A stretch of 64,000 nucleotides of DNA from Ptiloglossa arizonensis (lineage: Eukaryota > Arthropoda > Insecta > Hymenoptera > Colletidae). Under the pieces are notes generated by a model, which saw only the letters and a list, made by a program, of their open reading frames with translations, was not told where the DNA came from and did no database searches. Each line of letters starts with the position of its first letter. Within the stretch, counting starts at the first letter, position 1. The translations under genes were made by a program, and so were the position numbers. The stretch is from NCBI RefSeq assembly GCF_051014685.1, contig NW_027478391.1:806001-870000 (forward strand), given 5' to 3'. Below, piece after piece: positions 1 to 12,036 of this stretch.

Positions 1-1947
1 ATCAAAATTTTCGCTGGTCTGATACTCGAAACCAACAACTGGAGTGGCCTAGGGGAAAAGCATACGAACCGTTGTAATCGGGCGAGTTTCTGCTTTCATA
101 TGCAATAGGAATCTCTCGAGTTCGTCAATCCGTTCGCGAGATATGGGAGTTTGAAGTTAATGAATGGTTGAGAAATCATCAAAATTTTCGCAAGTCTGAT
201 ACTCGAAACCAATAACTACAAATGCCTAGGGGAAAAATACACATACCGTTGTAATCTGGCAAGATTCTACTTTCAGATGCAACAGGAACTTCTCGCGTTC
301 GTCAATCCGTTCGAAAGATATGGGAGTTTGAAGTTAAGGAATGGTTGAGAAACCATCAAAATTTTCGCAAGTCTGATACTCGAATCCAACAACTACAATG
401 GCCTATGGCAAAAATACACATACCATTATAATCGGGCGAGTTTCTACTTTCAGATGCAACAGGAATTTCTCGAGTTCGTCAATCCGTTCGTGAGATATGG
501 GAGTTTGAAGTTAAGGAATGGTTGTGAAACCATCACAATTTCCGTAAGTCTGATACTCGAAACCAATAACTACAAATGCCTAGGGTAAAAATACACATAC
601 CGTTGTAATCGGGCGAGATTCTACTTTTACGTGCAACAGGAATTTCTCGAGTTCGTCAAACCGTTCGCGAGATATGGGAGTTTGAAGTAAAGGAATGGTT
701 GAGAAACCATCAAAATTTTCGCTGGTCTGATACTCGAAACCAATAACTGGAATGGCCTAATGCAAAAGTACACACACCATTGTAATCGGGCGAGTTTCTG
801 CTTTCAGTTGCAGTAGGAAATTCTCGAGTTCCTCAATCAGTTCGCGAGATATGGGAGATGGAAATTAAGGAATGGTTGAGAAACCATCAAAATTTTCGCA
901 AGTCTGATACTCGAAACCAATAACTACAATGGCCTATGGGAAAAATACACATATCGATGTAATCCGGCGAGTTTCTACTTTCAGGTGCAACAGGAATTTC
1001 TCGAGTTCGTCAATCCGTTCGCGAGATATGGGAGTTTGAAATTAAGGAATATTTGAGCAACCATCACAATTTTCGCAAGTCTGATACTCGAAACCAATAA
1101 CCACTATGGCCTATGGCAAAAATACACATACCGTTGTAATCGGGCGAGTTTCTGCTTTCAGATGCAATAGGAAATTCTCGAGTTCGTCAAACCGTTCGCG
1201 AGATATGGGAGTTTGAAGTTAAGGAATGCTTGAGAAACCATCAAAATTTTCGCTGGTCTGATACTCGAAACCAACAACTGGAGTGGCCTAGGGGAAAAGC
1301 ATACGCACCGTTGTAATCGGGCGAGTTTCTTCTTTCATATGCAATAGGAATTTCTCGAGTTCGTCAATCCATTCGCGAGATATGGAAGTTTGAAGTTAAG
1401 GAATGGTTGAGAAACCATCAAAATTTTCGCAAGTCTGATACTCGAAACAAATAACAACAATGGCCTAGGGGAAAAATACACACACCGTTGTAATCGGGCG
1501 GGTTTCTACTTTCAGATGCAACAGGAATTTCTGGAGTTCGTCAATCCGTTCGCGAGATATGGGAGTTTGAAGTTAAGGAATGGTTGAGAAACCATCATAA
1601 TTTTCGCAAGTCTGAAACTCGAAACCAACAACTGGAGTGGCCTAGGGGAAAAGCATACGCACCATTGTAATCGGGCGAGTTTCTTCTTTCATATGCAATA
1701 GGAATTTCTCGAGTTCGTCAATCCATTCGCGAGATATGGAAGTTTGAAGTTAAGGAATGGTTGAGAAATCATCAAAATTTTCGCAAGTCTGATACTCGAA
1801 TCCAACAACTACAATGGCCTAGGGCAAAAATACACATACCGTTGTAATCGGGCGGGTTTCTACTTTCAGATGCATCAGGAATTTCTCGAGTTCGTCAATC
1901 CGTTCGCGAGATATGGGAGTTTGAAGTTAAGGAATGGTTGAGAAACA
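1..1947 (+). repeat. Domain A, 11-monomer segment (A B C D E F G H I J K)
   Basis: Eleven monomers, each with distinctive variants. A at 1 has 'ctggagtgg' and 'gcatacgaacc'. B at 178 has 'aatctggcaag'. C at 355 has 'ccattataatcgg'. D at 532 has 'acaatttccgtaag' and 'ttttacgtgc'. E at 709 has 'gggagatggaaatt'. F at 886 has 'atatcgatgtaatccgg'. G at 1063 has 'aaccactatgg'. H at 1240 has 'gcatacgcacc' and 'tcttctttc'. I at 1417 has 'aaacaaataacaac'. J at 1594 has 'tctgaaactcg'. K at 1771 has 'gatgcatcagg'. Monomer A recurs at 1948, which ends the unit. B and C are absent from the next copy, so the usual domain A unit is the nine-monomer A D E F G H I J K. Confidence 0.9.
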
Positions 1948-3540
1948 ATCAAAATTTTCGCTGGTCTGATACTCGAAACCAACAACTGGAGTGGCCTAGG
2001 GGAAAAGCATACGAACCGTTGTAATCGGGCGAGTTTCTGCTTTCATATGCAATAGGAATCTCTCGAGTTCGTCAATCCGTTCGCGAGATATGGGAGTTTG
2101 AAGTTAATGAATGGTTGAGAAACCATCACAATTTCCGTAAGTCTGATACTCGAAACCAATAACTACAAATGCCTAGGGTAAAAATACACATACCGTTGTA
2201 ATCGGGCGAGATTCTACTTTTACGTGCAACAGGAATTTCTCGAGTTCGTCAAACCGTTCGCGAGATATGGGAGTTTGAAGTAAAGGAATGGTTGAGAAAC
2301 CATCAAAATTTTCGCTGGTCTGATACTCGAAACCAATAACTGGAATGGCCTAATCGAAAAGTACACACACCATTGTAATCGGGCGAGTTTCTGCTTTCAG
2401 ATGCAGTAGGAAATTCTCGAGTTCGTCAATCCGTTCGCGAGATATGGGAGATGGAAATTAAGGAATGGTTGAGAAACCATCAAAATTTTCGCAAGTCTGA
2501 TACTCGAAACCAATAACTACAATGGCCTATGGGAAAAATACACATATCGATGTAATCCGGCGAGTTTCTACTTTCAGGTGCAACAGGAATTTCTCGAGTT
2601 CGTCAATCCGTTCGCGAGATATGGGAGTTTGAAATTAAGGAATATTTGAGCAACCATCACAATTTTCGCAAGTCTGATACTCGAAACCAATAACCACTAT
2701 GGCCTATGGCAAAAATACACATACCGTTGTAATCGGGCGAGTTTCTGCTTTCAGATGCAATAGGAAATTCTCGAGTTCGTCAAACCGTTCGCGAGATATG
2801 GGAGTTTGAAGTTAAGGAATGCTTGAGAAACCATCAAAATTTTCGCTGGTCTGATACTCGAAACCAACAACTGGAGTGGCCTAGGGGAAAAGCATACGCA
2901 CCGTTGTAATCGGGCGAGTTTCTTCTTTCATATGCAATAGGAATTTCTCGAGTTCGTCAATCCATTCGCGAGATATGGAAGTTTGAAGTTAAGGAATGGT
3001 TGAGAAACCATCAAAATTTTCGCAAGTCTGATACTCGAAACAAATAACAACAATGGCCTAGGGGAAAAATACACACACCGTTGTAATCGGGCGGGTTTCT
3101 ACTTTCAGATGCAACAGGAATTTCTGGAGTTCGTCAATCCGTTCGCGAGATATGGGAGTTTGAAGTTAAGGAATGGTTGAGAAACCATCATAATTTTCGC
3201 AAGTCTGAAACTCGAAACCAACAACTGGAGTGGCCTAGGGGAAAAGCATACGCACCATTGTAATCGGGCGAGTTTCTTCTTTCATATGCAATAGGAATTT
3301 CTCGAGTTCGTCAATCCATTCGCGAGATATGGAAGTTTGAAGTTAAGGAATGGTTGAGAAATCATCAAAATTTTCGCAAGTCTGATACTCGAATCCAACA
3401 ACTACAATGGCCTAGGGCAAAAATACACATACCGTTGTAATCGGGCGGGTTTCTACTTTCAGATGCATCAGGAATTTCTCGAGTTCGTCAATCCGTTCGC
3501 GAGATATGGGAGTTTGAAGTTAAGGAATGTTTGAGAAACA
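1948..3540 (+). repeat. Domain A, canonical nine-monomer HOR copy (1,593 bp)
   Basis: Order A D E' F G H I J K, with starts at 1948, 2125, 2302, 2479, 2656, 2833, 3010, 3187 and 3364. E' differs from E by 'ctaatcgaaaag' and 'cagatgcagtagg'. The same nine-monomer order returns at 5842-7434 with only a few substitutions that I noticed ('acagacc' and 'gcaggtctg' in the later copy). Such near-identity between HOR copies, against clear divergence between neighbouring monomers, is the classic sign of unequal exchange acting at HOR length. Confidence 0.9.
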
Positions 3541-5841
3541 ATCAAAATTTTCGCTGGTCTGATACTCGAAACCAACAACTGGAGTGGCCTAGGGGAAAAG
3601 CATACGAACCGTTGTAATCGGGCGAGTTTCTGCTTTCATATGCAATAGGAATCTCTCGAGTTCGTCAATCCGTTCGCGAGATATGGGAGTTTGAAGTTAA
3701 TGAATGGTTGAGAAACCATCACAATTTCCGTAAGTCTGATACTCGAAACCAATAACTACAAATGCCTAGGGTAAAAATACACATACCGTTGTAATCGGGC
3801 GAGATTCTACTTTTACGTGCAACAGGAATTTCTCGAGTTCGTCAAACCGTTCGCGAGATATGGGAGTTTGAAGTAAAGGAATGGTTGAGAAACCATCAAA
3901 ATTTTCGCTGGTCTGATACTCGAAACCAATAACTGGAATGGCCTAATCGAAAAGTACACACACCATTGTAATCGGGCGAGTTTCTGCTTTCAGATGCAGT
4001 AGGAAATTCTCGAGTTCGTCAATCCGTTCGCGAGATATGGGAGATGGAAATTAAGGAATGGTTGAGAAACCATCAAAATTTTCGCAAGTCTGATACTCGA
4101 AACCAATAACTACAATGGCCTATGGGAAAAATACACATATCGATGTAATCCGGCGAGTTTCTACTTTCAGGTGCAACAGGAATTTCTCGAGTTCGTCAAT
4201 CCGTTCGCGAGATATGGGAGTTTGAAATTAAGGAATATTTGAGCAACCATCACAATTTTCGCAAGTCTGATACTCGAAACCAATAACCACTATGGCCTAT
4301 GGCAAAAATACACATACCGTTGTAATCGGGCGAGTTTCTGCTTTCAGATGCAATAGGAAATTCTCGAGTTCGTCAAACCGTTCGCGAGATATGGGAGTTT
4401 GAAGTTAAGGAATGCTTGAGAAACCATCAAAATTTTCGCTGGTCTGATACTCGAAACCAACAACTGGAGTGGCCTAGGGGAAAAGCATACGCACCGTTGT
4501 AATCGGGCGTGTTTCTTCTTTCATATGCAATAGGAATTTCTCGAGTTCGTCAATCCATTCGCGAGATATGGAAGTTTGAAGTTAAGGAATGGTTGAGAAA
4601 CCATCAAAATTTTCGAAAGTCTGATACTCGAAACAAATAACAACAATGGCCTAGGGGAAAAATACACACACCGTTGTAATCGGGCGGGTTTCTACTTTCA
4701 GATGCAACAGGAATTTCTGGAGTTCGTCAATCCGTTCGCGAGATATGGGAGTTTGAAGTTAAGGAATGGTTGAGAAACCATCATAATTTTCGCAAGTCTG
4801 AAACTCGAAACCAATAACTACAAATGCCTAGGGGAAAAATACACATACCGTTGTAATCTGGCAAGATTCTACTTTCAGATGCAACAGGAACTTCTCGCGT
4901 TCGTCAATCCGTTCGAAAGATATGGGAGTTTGAAGTTAAGGAATGGTTGAGAAATCATCAAAATTTTCGCAAGTCTGATACTCGAATCCAACAACTACAA
5001 TGGCCTATGGCAAAAATACACATACCATTATAATCGGGCGAGTTTCTACTTTCAGATGCAACAGGAATTTCTCGAGTTCGTCAATCCGTTCGTGAGATAT
5101 GGGAGTTTGAAGTTAAGGAATGGTTGTGAAACCATCACAATTTCCGTAAGTCTGATACTCGAAACCAATAACTACAAATGCCTAGGGTAAAAATACACAT
5201 ACCGTTGTAATCGGGCGAGATTCTACTTTTACGTGCAACAGGAATTTCTCGAGTTCGTCAAACCGTTCGCGAGATATGGGAGTTTGAAGTAAAGGAATGG
5301 TTGAGAAACCATCAAAATTTTCGCTGGTCTGATACTCGAAACCAATAACTGGAATGGCCTAATGCAAAAGTACACACGCCATTGTAATCGGGCGAGTTTC
5401 TGCTTTCAGTTGCAGTAGGAAATTCTCGAGTTCCTCAATCAGTTCGCGAGATATGGGAGATGGAAATTAAGGAATGGTTGAGAAACCATCAAAATTTTCG
5501 CAAGTCTGATACTCGAAACCAATAACTACAATGGCCTATGGGAAAAATACACATATCGATGTAATCCGGCGAGTTTCTACTTTCAGGTGCAACAGGAATT
5601 TCTCGAGTTCGTCAATCCGTTCGCGAGATATGGGAGTTTGAAATTAAGGAATATTTGAGCAACCATCACAATTTTCGCAAGTCTGATACTCGAAACCAAT
5701 AACCACTATGGCCTATGGCAAAAATACACATACCGTTGTAATCGGGCGAGTTTCTGCTTTCAGATGCAATAGGAAATTCTCGAGTTCGTCAAACCGTTCG
5801 CGAGATATGGGAGTTTGAAGTTAAGGAATGCTTGAGAAACC
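3541..5841 (+). repeat. Domain A, 13-monomer HOR variant (2,301 bp)
   Basis: Order A D E' F G H' I' L C D E F G. H' has 'gggcgtgttt', and I' has 'ttttcgaaagtc'. L at 4780 is a hybrid: it opens like J ('atcataatttt', 'tctgaaactcg') and continues like B ('acaaatgcc', 'aatctggcaag'). The following C D E F G run (4957-5841) matches the run that begins at 355, including 'ctaatgcaaaag' and 'cagttgcagtagg' in E. The unit therefore joins the nine-monomer form to a copy of the segment seen at the window's left end. Confidence 0.88.
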
Positions 5842-7434
5842 ATCAAAATTTTCGCTGGTCTGATACTCGAAACCAACAACTGGAGTGGCCTAGGGGAAAA
5901 GCATACGAACCGTTGTAATCGGGCGAGTTTCTGCTTTCATATGCAATAGGAATCTCTCGAGTTCGTCAATCCGTTCGCGAGATATGGGAGTTTGAAGTTA
6001 ATGAATGGTTGAGAAACCATCACAATTTCCGTAAGTCTGATACTCGAAACCAATAACTACAAATGCCTAGGGTAAAAATACACATACCGTTGTAATCGGG
6101 CGAGATTCTACTTTTACGTGCAACAGGAATTTCTCGAGTTCGTCAAACCGTTCGCGAGATATGGGAGTTTGAAGTAAAGGAATGGTTGAGAAACCATCAA
6201 AATTTTCGCTGGTCTGATACTCGAAACCAATAACTGGAATGGCCTAATCGAAAAGTACACAGACCATTGTAATCGGGCGAGTTTCTGCTTTCAGATGCAG
6301 TAGGAAATTCTCGAGTTCGTCAATCCGTTCGCGAGATATGGGAGATGGAAATTAAGGAATGGTTGAGAAACCATCAAAATTTTCGCAGGTCTGATACTCG
6401 AAACCAATAACTACAATGGCCTATGGGAAAAATACACATATCGATGTAATCCGGCGAGTTTCTACTTTCAGGTGCAACAGGAATTTCTCGAGTTCGTCAA
6501 TCCGTTCGCGAGATATGGGAGTTTGAAATTAAGGAATATTTGAGCAACCATCACAATTTTCGCAAGTCTGATACTCGAAACCAATAACCACTATGGCCTA
6601 TGGCAAAAATACACATACCGTTGTAATCGGGCGAGTTTCTGCTTTCAGATGCAATAGGAAATTCTCGAGTTCGTCAAACCGTTCGCGAGATATGGGAGTT
6701 TGAAGTTAAGGAATGCTTGAGAAACCATCAAAATTTTCGCTGGTCTGATACTCGAAACCAACAACTGGAGTGGCCTAGGGGAAAAGCATACGCACCGTTG
6801 TAATCGGGCGAGTTTCTTCTTTCATATGCAATAGGAATTTCTCGAGTTCGTCAATCCATTCGCGAGATATGGAAGTTTGAAGTTAAGGAATGGTTGAGAA
6901 ACCATCAAAATTTTCGCAAGTCTGATACTCGAAACAAATAACAACAATGGCCTAGGGGAAAAATACACACACCGTTGTAATCGGGCGGGTTTCTACTTTC
7001 AGATGCAACAGGAATTTCTGGAGTTCGTCAATCCGTTCGCGAGATATGGGAGTTTGAAGTTAAGGAATGGTTGAGAAACCATCATAATTTTCGCAAGTCT
7101 GAAACTCGAAACCAACAACTGGAGTGGCCTAGGGGAAAAGCATACGCACCATTGTAATCGGGCGAGTTTCTTCTTTCATATGCAATAGGAATTTCTCGAG
7201 TTCGTCAATCCATTCGCGAGATATGGAAGTTTGAAGTTAAGGAATGGTTGAGAAATCATCAAAATTTTCGCAAGTCTGATACTCGAATCCAACAACTACA
7301 ATGGCCTAGGGCAAAAATACACATACCGTTGTAATCGGGCGGGTTTCTACTTTCAGATGCATCAGGAATTTCTCGAGTTCGTCAATCCGTTCGCGAGATA
7401 TGGGAGTTTGAAGTTAAGGAATGTTTGAGAAACA
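5842..7434 (+). repeat. Domain A, second canonical nine-monomer HOR copy
   Basis: Order A D E' F G H I J K, in the same register as 1948-3540 and nearly identical to it. K ends with 'aatgtttgagaaacaatc', shared with K at 3364 but not with K at 1771, which places this copy closest to the 1948-3540 copy. Confidence 0.9.
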
Positions 7435-9558
7435 ATCAAAATTTTCGCTGGTCTGATACTCGAAACCAACAACTGGAGTGGCCTAGGGGAAAAGCATACG
7501 AACCGTTGTAATCGGGCGAGTTTCTGCTTTCATATGCAATAGGAATCTCTCGAGTTCGTCAATCCGTTCGCGAGATATGGGAGTTTGAAGTTAATGAATG
7601 GTTGAGAAACCATCACAATTTCCGTAAGTCTGATACTCGAAACCAATAACTACAAATGCCTAGGGTAAAAATACACATACCGTTGTAATCGGGCGAGATT
7701 CTACTTTTACGTGCAACAGGAATTTCTCGAGTTCGTCAATCCGTTCGCGAGATATGGGAGTTTGAAATTAAGGAATATTTGAGCAACCATCACAATTTTC
7801 GCAAGTCTGATACTCGAAACCAATAACCACTATGGCCTATGGCAAAAATACACATACCGTTGTAATCGGGCGAGTTTCTGCTTTCAGATGCAATAGGAAA
7901 TTCTCGAGTTCGTCAAACCGTTCGCGAGATATGGGAGTTTGAAGTTAAGGAATGCTTGAGAAACCATCAAAATTTTCGCTGGTCTGATACTCGAAACCAA
8001 CAACTGGAGTGGCCTAGGGGAAAAGCATACGCACCGTTGTAATCGGGCGTGTTTCTTCTTTCATATGCAATAGGAATTTCTCGAGTTCGTCAATCCATTC
8101 GCGAGATATGGAAGTTTGAAGTTAAGGAATGGTTGAGAAACCATCAAAATTTTCGAAAGTCTGATACTCGAAACAAATAACAACAATGGCCTAGGGGAAA
8201 AATACACACACCGTTGTAATCGGGCGGGTTTCTACTTTCAGATGCAACAGGAATTTCTGGAGTTCGTCAATCCGTTCGCGAGATATGGGAGTTTGAAGTT
8301 AAGGAATGGTTGAGAAACCATCATAATTTTCGCAAGTCTGAAACTCGAAACCAATAACTACAAATGCCTAGGGGAAAAATACACATACCGTTGTAATCGG
8401 GCGAGATTCTACTTTCACATGCAACAGGAACTTCTCGCGTTCGTCAATCCGTTCGCAAGATATGGGAGTTTGAAGTTAAGGAATGGTTGAGAAATCATCA
8501 AAATTTTCGCAAGTCTGATACTCGAATCCAACAGCTACAATGGCCTAGGGCAAAAATACACATACCGTTGTAATCGGGCGGGTTTCTACTTTCAGATGCA
8601 ACAGGAATTTCTCGAGTTCGTCAATCCGTTCGCGAGATATGGGAGTTTGAAGTTAAGGAATGGATGAGAAACCATCAAAATTTTCGCAAGTCTGATACTC
8701 GAAACCAATAACCACTATGGCCTATGGCAAAAATACACATACCGTTGTAATCGGGCGAGTTTCTGCTTTCAGATGCAATAGGAAATTCTCGAGTTCGTCA
8801 AACCGTTCGCGAGATATGGGAGTTTGAAGTTAAGGAATGCTTGAGAAACCATCAAAATTTTCGCTGGTCTGATACTCGAAACCAACAACTGGAGTGGCCT
8901 AGGGGAAAAGCATACGCACCGTTGTAATCGGGCGAGTTTCTTCTTTCATATGCAATAGGAATTTCTCGAGTTCGTCAATCCATTCGCGAGATATGGAAGT
9001 TTGAAGTTAAGGAATGGTTGAGAAACCATCAAAATTTTCGCAAGTCTGATACTCGAAACAAATAACAACAATGGCCTAGGGGAAAAATACACACACCGTT
9101 GTAATCGGGCGGGTTTCTACTTTCAGATGCAACAGGAATTTCTGGAGTTCGTCAATCCGTTCGCGAGATATGGGAGTTTGAAGTTAAGGAATGGTTGAGA
9201 AACCATCATAATTTTCGCAAGTCTGAAACTCGAAACCAACAACTGGAGTGGCCTAGGGGAAAAGCATACGCACCATTGTAATCGGGCGAGTTTCTTCTTT
9301 CATATGCAATAGGAATTTCTCGAGTTCGTCAATCCATTCGCGAGATATGGAAGTTTGAAGTTAAGGAATGGTTGAGAAATCATCAAAATTTTCGCAAGTC
9401 TGATACTCGAATCCAACAACTACAATGGCCTAGGGCAAAAATACACATACCGTTGTAATCGGGCGGGTTTCTACTTTCAGATGCATCAGGAATTTCTCGA
9501 GTTCGTCAATCCGTTCGCGAGATATGGGAGTTTGAAGTTAAGGAATGGTTGAGAAACA
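7435..9558 (+). repeat. Domain A, 12-monomer variant with a D/F fusion monomer
   Basis: Order A D/F G H' I' L' M G H I J K. The monomer at 7612-7788 begins as D ('acaatttccgtaag', 'ttttacgtgc') and ends as F ('gtttgaaattaaggaatatttgagc'), so E' and the rest of D and F (354 bp, exactly two monomers) are missing compared with 3541. L' has 'cacatgcaac' and 'cttctcgcg'. M at 8497 has 'caacagctac' and ends 'ggatgagaaacc'. At 8674 the order re-enters at G, then H I J K. Confidence 0.87.
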
Positions 9559-10266
9559 ATCAAAATTTTCGCTGGTCTGATACTCGAAACCAACAACTGG
9601 AGTGGCCTAGGGGAAAAGCATACGAACCGTTGTAATCGGGCGAGTTTCTGCTTTCATATGCAATAGGAATCTCTCGAGTTCGTCAATCCGTTCGCGAGAT
9701 ATGGGAGTTTGAAGTTAATGAATGGTTGAGAAACCATCACAATTTCCGTAAGTCTGATACTCGAAACCAATAACTACAAATGCCTAGGGTAAAAATACAC
9801 ATACCGTTGTAATCGGGCGAGATTCTACTTTTACGTGCAACAGGAATTTCTCGAGTTCGTCAAACCGTTCGCGAGATATGGGAGTTTGAAGTAAAGGAAT
9901 GGTTGAGAAACCATCAAAATTTTCGCTGGTCTGATACTCGAAACCAATAACTGGAATGGCCTAATCGAAAAGTACACACACCATTGTAATCGGGCGAGTT
10001 TCTGCTTTCAGATGCAGTAGGAAATTCTCGAGTTCGTCAATCCGTTCGCGAGATATGGGAGATGGAAATTAAGGAATGGTTGAGAAACCATCAAAATTTT
10101 CGCAGGTCTGATACTCGAAACCAATAACTACAATGGCCTATGGGAAAAATACACATATCGATGTAATCCGGCGAGTTTCTACTTTCAGGTGCAACAGGAA
10201 TTTCTCGAGCTCGTCAATCCGTTCGCGAGATATGGGAGTTTGAAATTAAGGAATATTTGAGCAACC
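9559..10266 (+). repeat. Domain A, A D E' F run leading into the 10-monomer block
   Basis: Four monomers at 9559, 9736, 9913 and 10090 repeat the start of the HOR. F carries 'gcaggtctg', as at 6373, and a unique 'ctcgagctcg' that interrupts the usual ctcgagttcg. They continue without a break into the G-starting 10-monomer block. Confidence 0.87.
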
Positions 10267-12036
10267 ATCACAATTTTCGCAAGTCTGATACTCGAAACCA
10301 ATAACCACTATGGCCTATGGCAAAAATACACATACCGTTGTAATCGGGCGAGTTTCTGCTTTCAGATGCAATAGGAAATTCTCGAGTTCGTCAAACCGTT
10401 CGCGAGATATGGGAGTTTGAAGTTAAGGAATGCTTGAGAAACCATCAAAATTTTCGCTGGTCTGATACTCGAAACCAACAACTGGAGTGGCCTAGGGGAA
10501 AAGCATACGCACCGTTGTAATCGGGCGTGTTTCTTCTTTCATATGCAATAGGAATTTCTCGAGTTCGTCAATCCATTCGCGAGATATGGAAGTTTGAAGT
10601 TAAGGAATGGTTGAGAAACCATCAAAATTTTCGAAAGTCTGATACTCGAAACAAATAACAACAATGGCCTAGGGGAAAAATACACACACCGTTGTAATCG
10701 GGCGGGTTTCTACTTTCAGATGCAACAGGAATTTCTGGAGTTCGTCAATCCGTTCGCGAGATATGGGAGTTTGAAGTTAAGGAATGGTTGAGAAACCATC
10801 ATAATTTTCGCAAGTCTGAAACTCGAAACCAATAACTACAAATGCCTAGGGGAAAAATACACATACCGTTGTAATCGGGCGAGATTCTACTTTCACATGC
10901 AACAGGAACTTCTCGCGTTCGTCAATCCGTTCGCAAGATATGGGAGTTTGAAGTTAAGGAATGGTTGAGAAATCATCAAAATTTTCGCAAGTCTGATACT
11001 CGAATCCAACAGCTACAATGGCCTAGGGCAAAAATACACATACCGTTGTAATCGGGCGGGTTTCTACTTTCAGATGCAACAGGAATTTCTCGAGTTCGTC
11101 AATCCGTTCGCGAGATATGGGAGTTTGAAGTTAAGGAATGGATGAGAAACCATCAAAATTTTCGCAAGTCTGATACTCGGAACCAATAACTACAATGGCC
11201 TAGAGGAAAAATACACATACCTTTGTAATCAGGCGAGTTTCTTCTTTCAGATGCAATAGGAAATTCTCGAGTTGGTCAAACCGTTCGCGAGATATGGGAG
11301 TTTGAAGTTAAGGAATGCTTGAGAAACCATCAAAATTTTCGCTGGTCTGATACTCGAAACCAACAACTGGAGTGGCCTAGGGGAAAAGCATACGCACCGT
11401 TGTAATCGGGCGAGTTTCTTCTTTCATATGCTTTAGGAATTTCTCGAGTTCGTCAATCCATTCGCGAGATATGGGAGTTTGAAGTTAATGAATGGTTGAG
11501 AAACAATCAAAATTTTCGCTGGTCTGATACTCGAAACAAATAACAACAATGGCCTAGGGGAAAAATACACACACCGTTGTAATCGGGCGGGTTTCTACTT
11601 TCAGATGCAACAGGAATTTCTGGAGTTCGTCAATCCGTTCGCGAGATATGGGAGTTTGAAGTTAAGGAATGGTTGAGAAACCATCATAATTTTCGCAAGT
11701 CTGAAACTCGAAACCAATAACTACAAATGCCTAGGGGAAAAATACACATACCGTTGTAATCGGGCGAGATTCTACTTTCACATGCAACAGGAACTTCTCG
11801 CGTTCGTCAATCCGTTTGCAAGATATGGGAGTTTGAAGTTAAGGAATGGTTGAGAAATCATCAAAATTTTCGCAAGTCTGATACTCGAAACCAATAACTA
11901 CAAATGCCTAGGGGAAAGATACACATACCGTTGTAATCGGGCGGGTTTCTACTTTCAGATGCAACAGGAATTTCTCGAGTTCGTCAATCCGTTCGCGAGA
12001 TATGCGAGTTTGAAATTAAGGAATATTTGAGCAACC
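10267..12036 (+). repeat. 10-monomer block, copy 1 (1,770 bp)
   Basis: Order G H' I' L' M N H'' I'' L' P. N at 11152 has 'ctcggaacc', 'aatcaggcg' and 'gttggtcaaacc'. H'' at 11329 has 'atgctttagg'. I'' at 11506 combines the start 'cgctggtctg' with the I marker 'aaacaaataac'. P at 11860 has 'ggggaaagatac' and 'atatgcgag'. The block is followed at once by a second copy. Confidence 0.9.

Noticed and set aside
28..34. Internal direct repeat GAAACCA (phase 28-34 and 172-177 plus 1) as evidence that the monomer arose from a smaller unit
   Set aside because: Seven bases with unrelated flanks; expected by chance. No half-monomer period is visible.
115..140. Large palindrome between CTCGAG (phase 115-120) and the CGCGAG at phase 135-140
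   Set aside because: Only CTCG/CGAG plus scattered bases pair; the stem is too imperfect to report as a dyad. The separate 6-bp palindromes are real but short.
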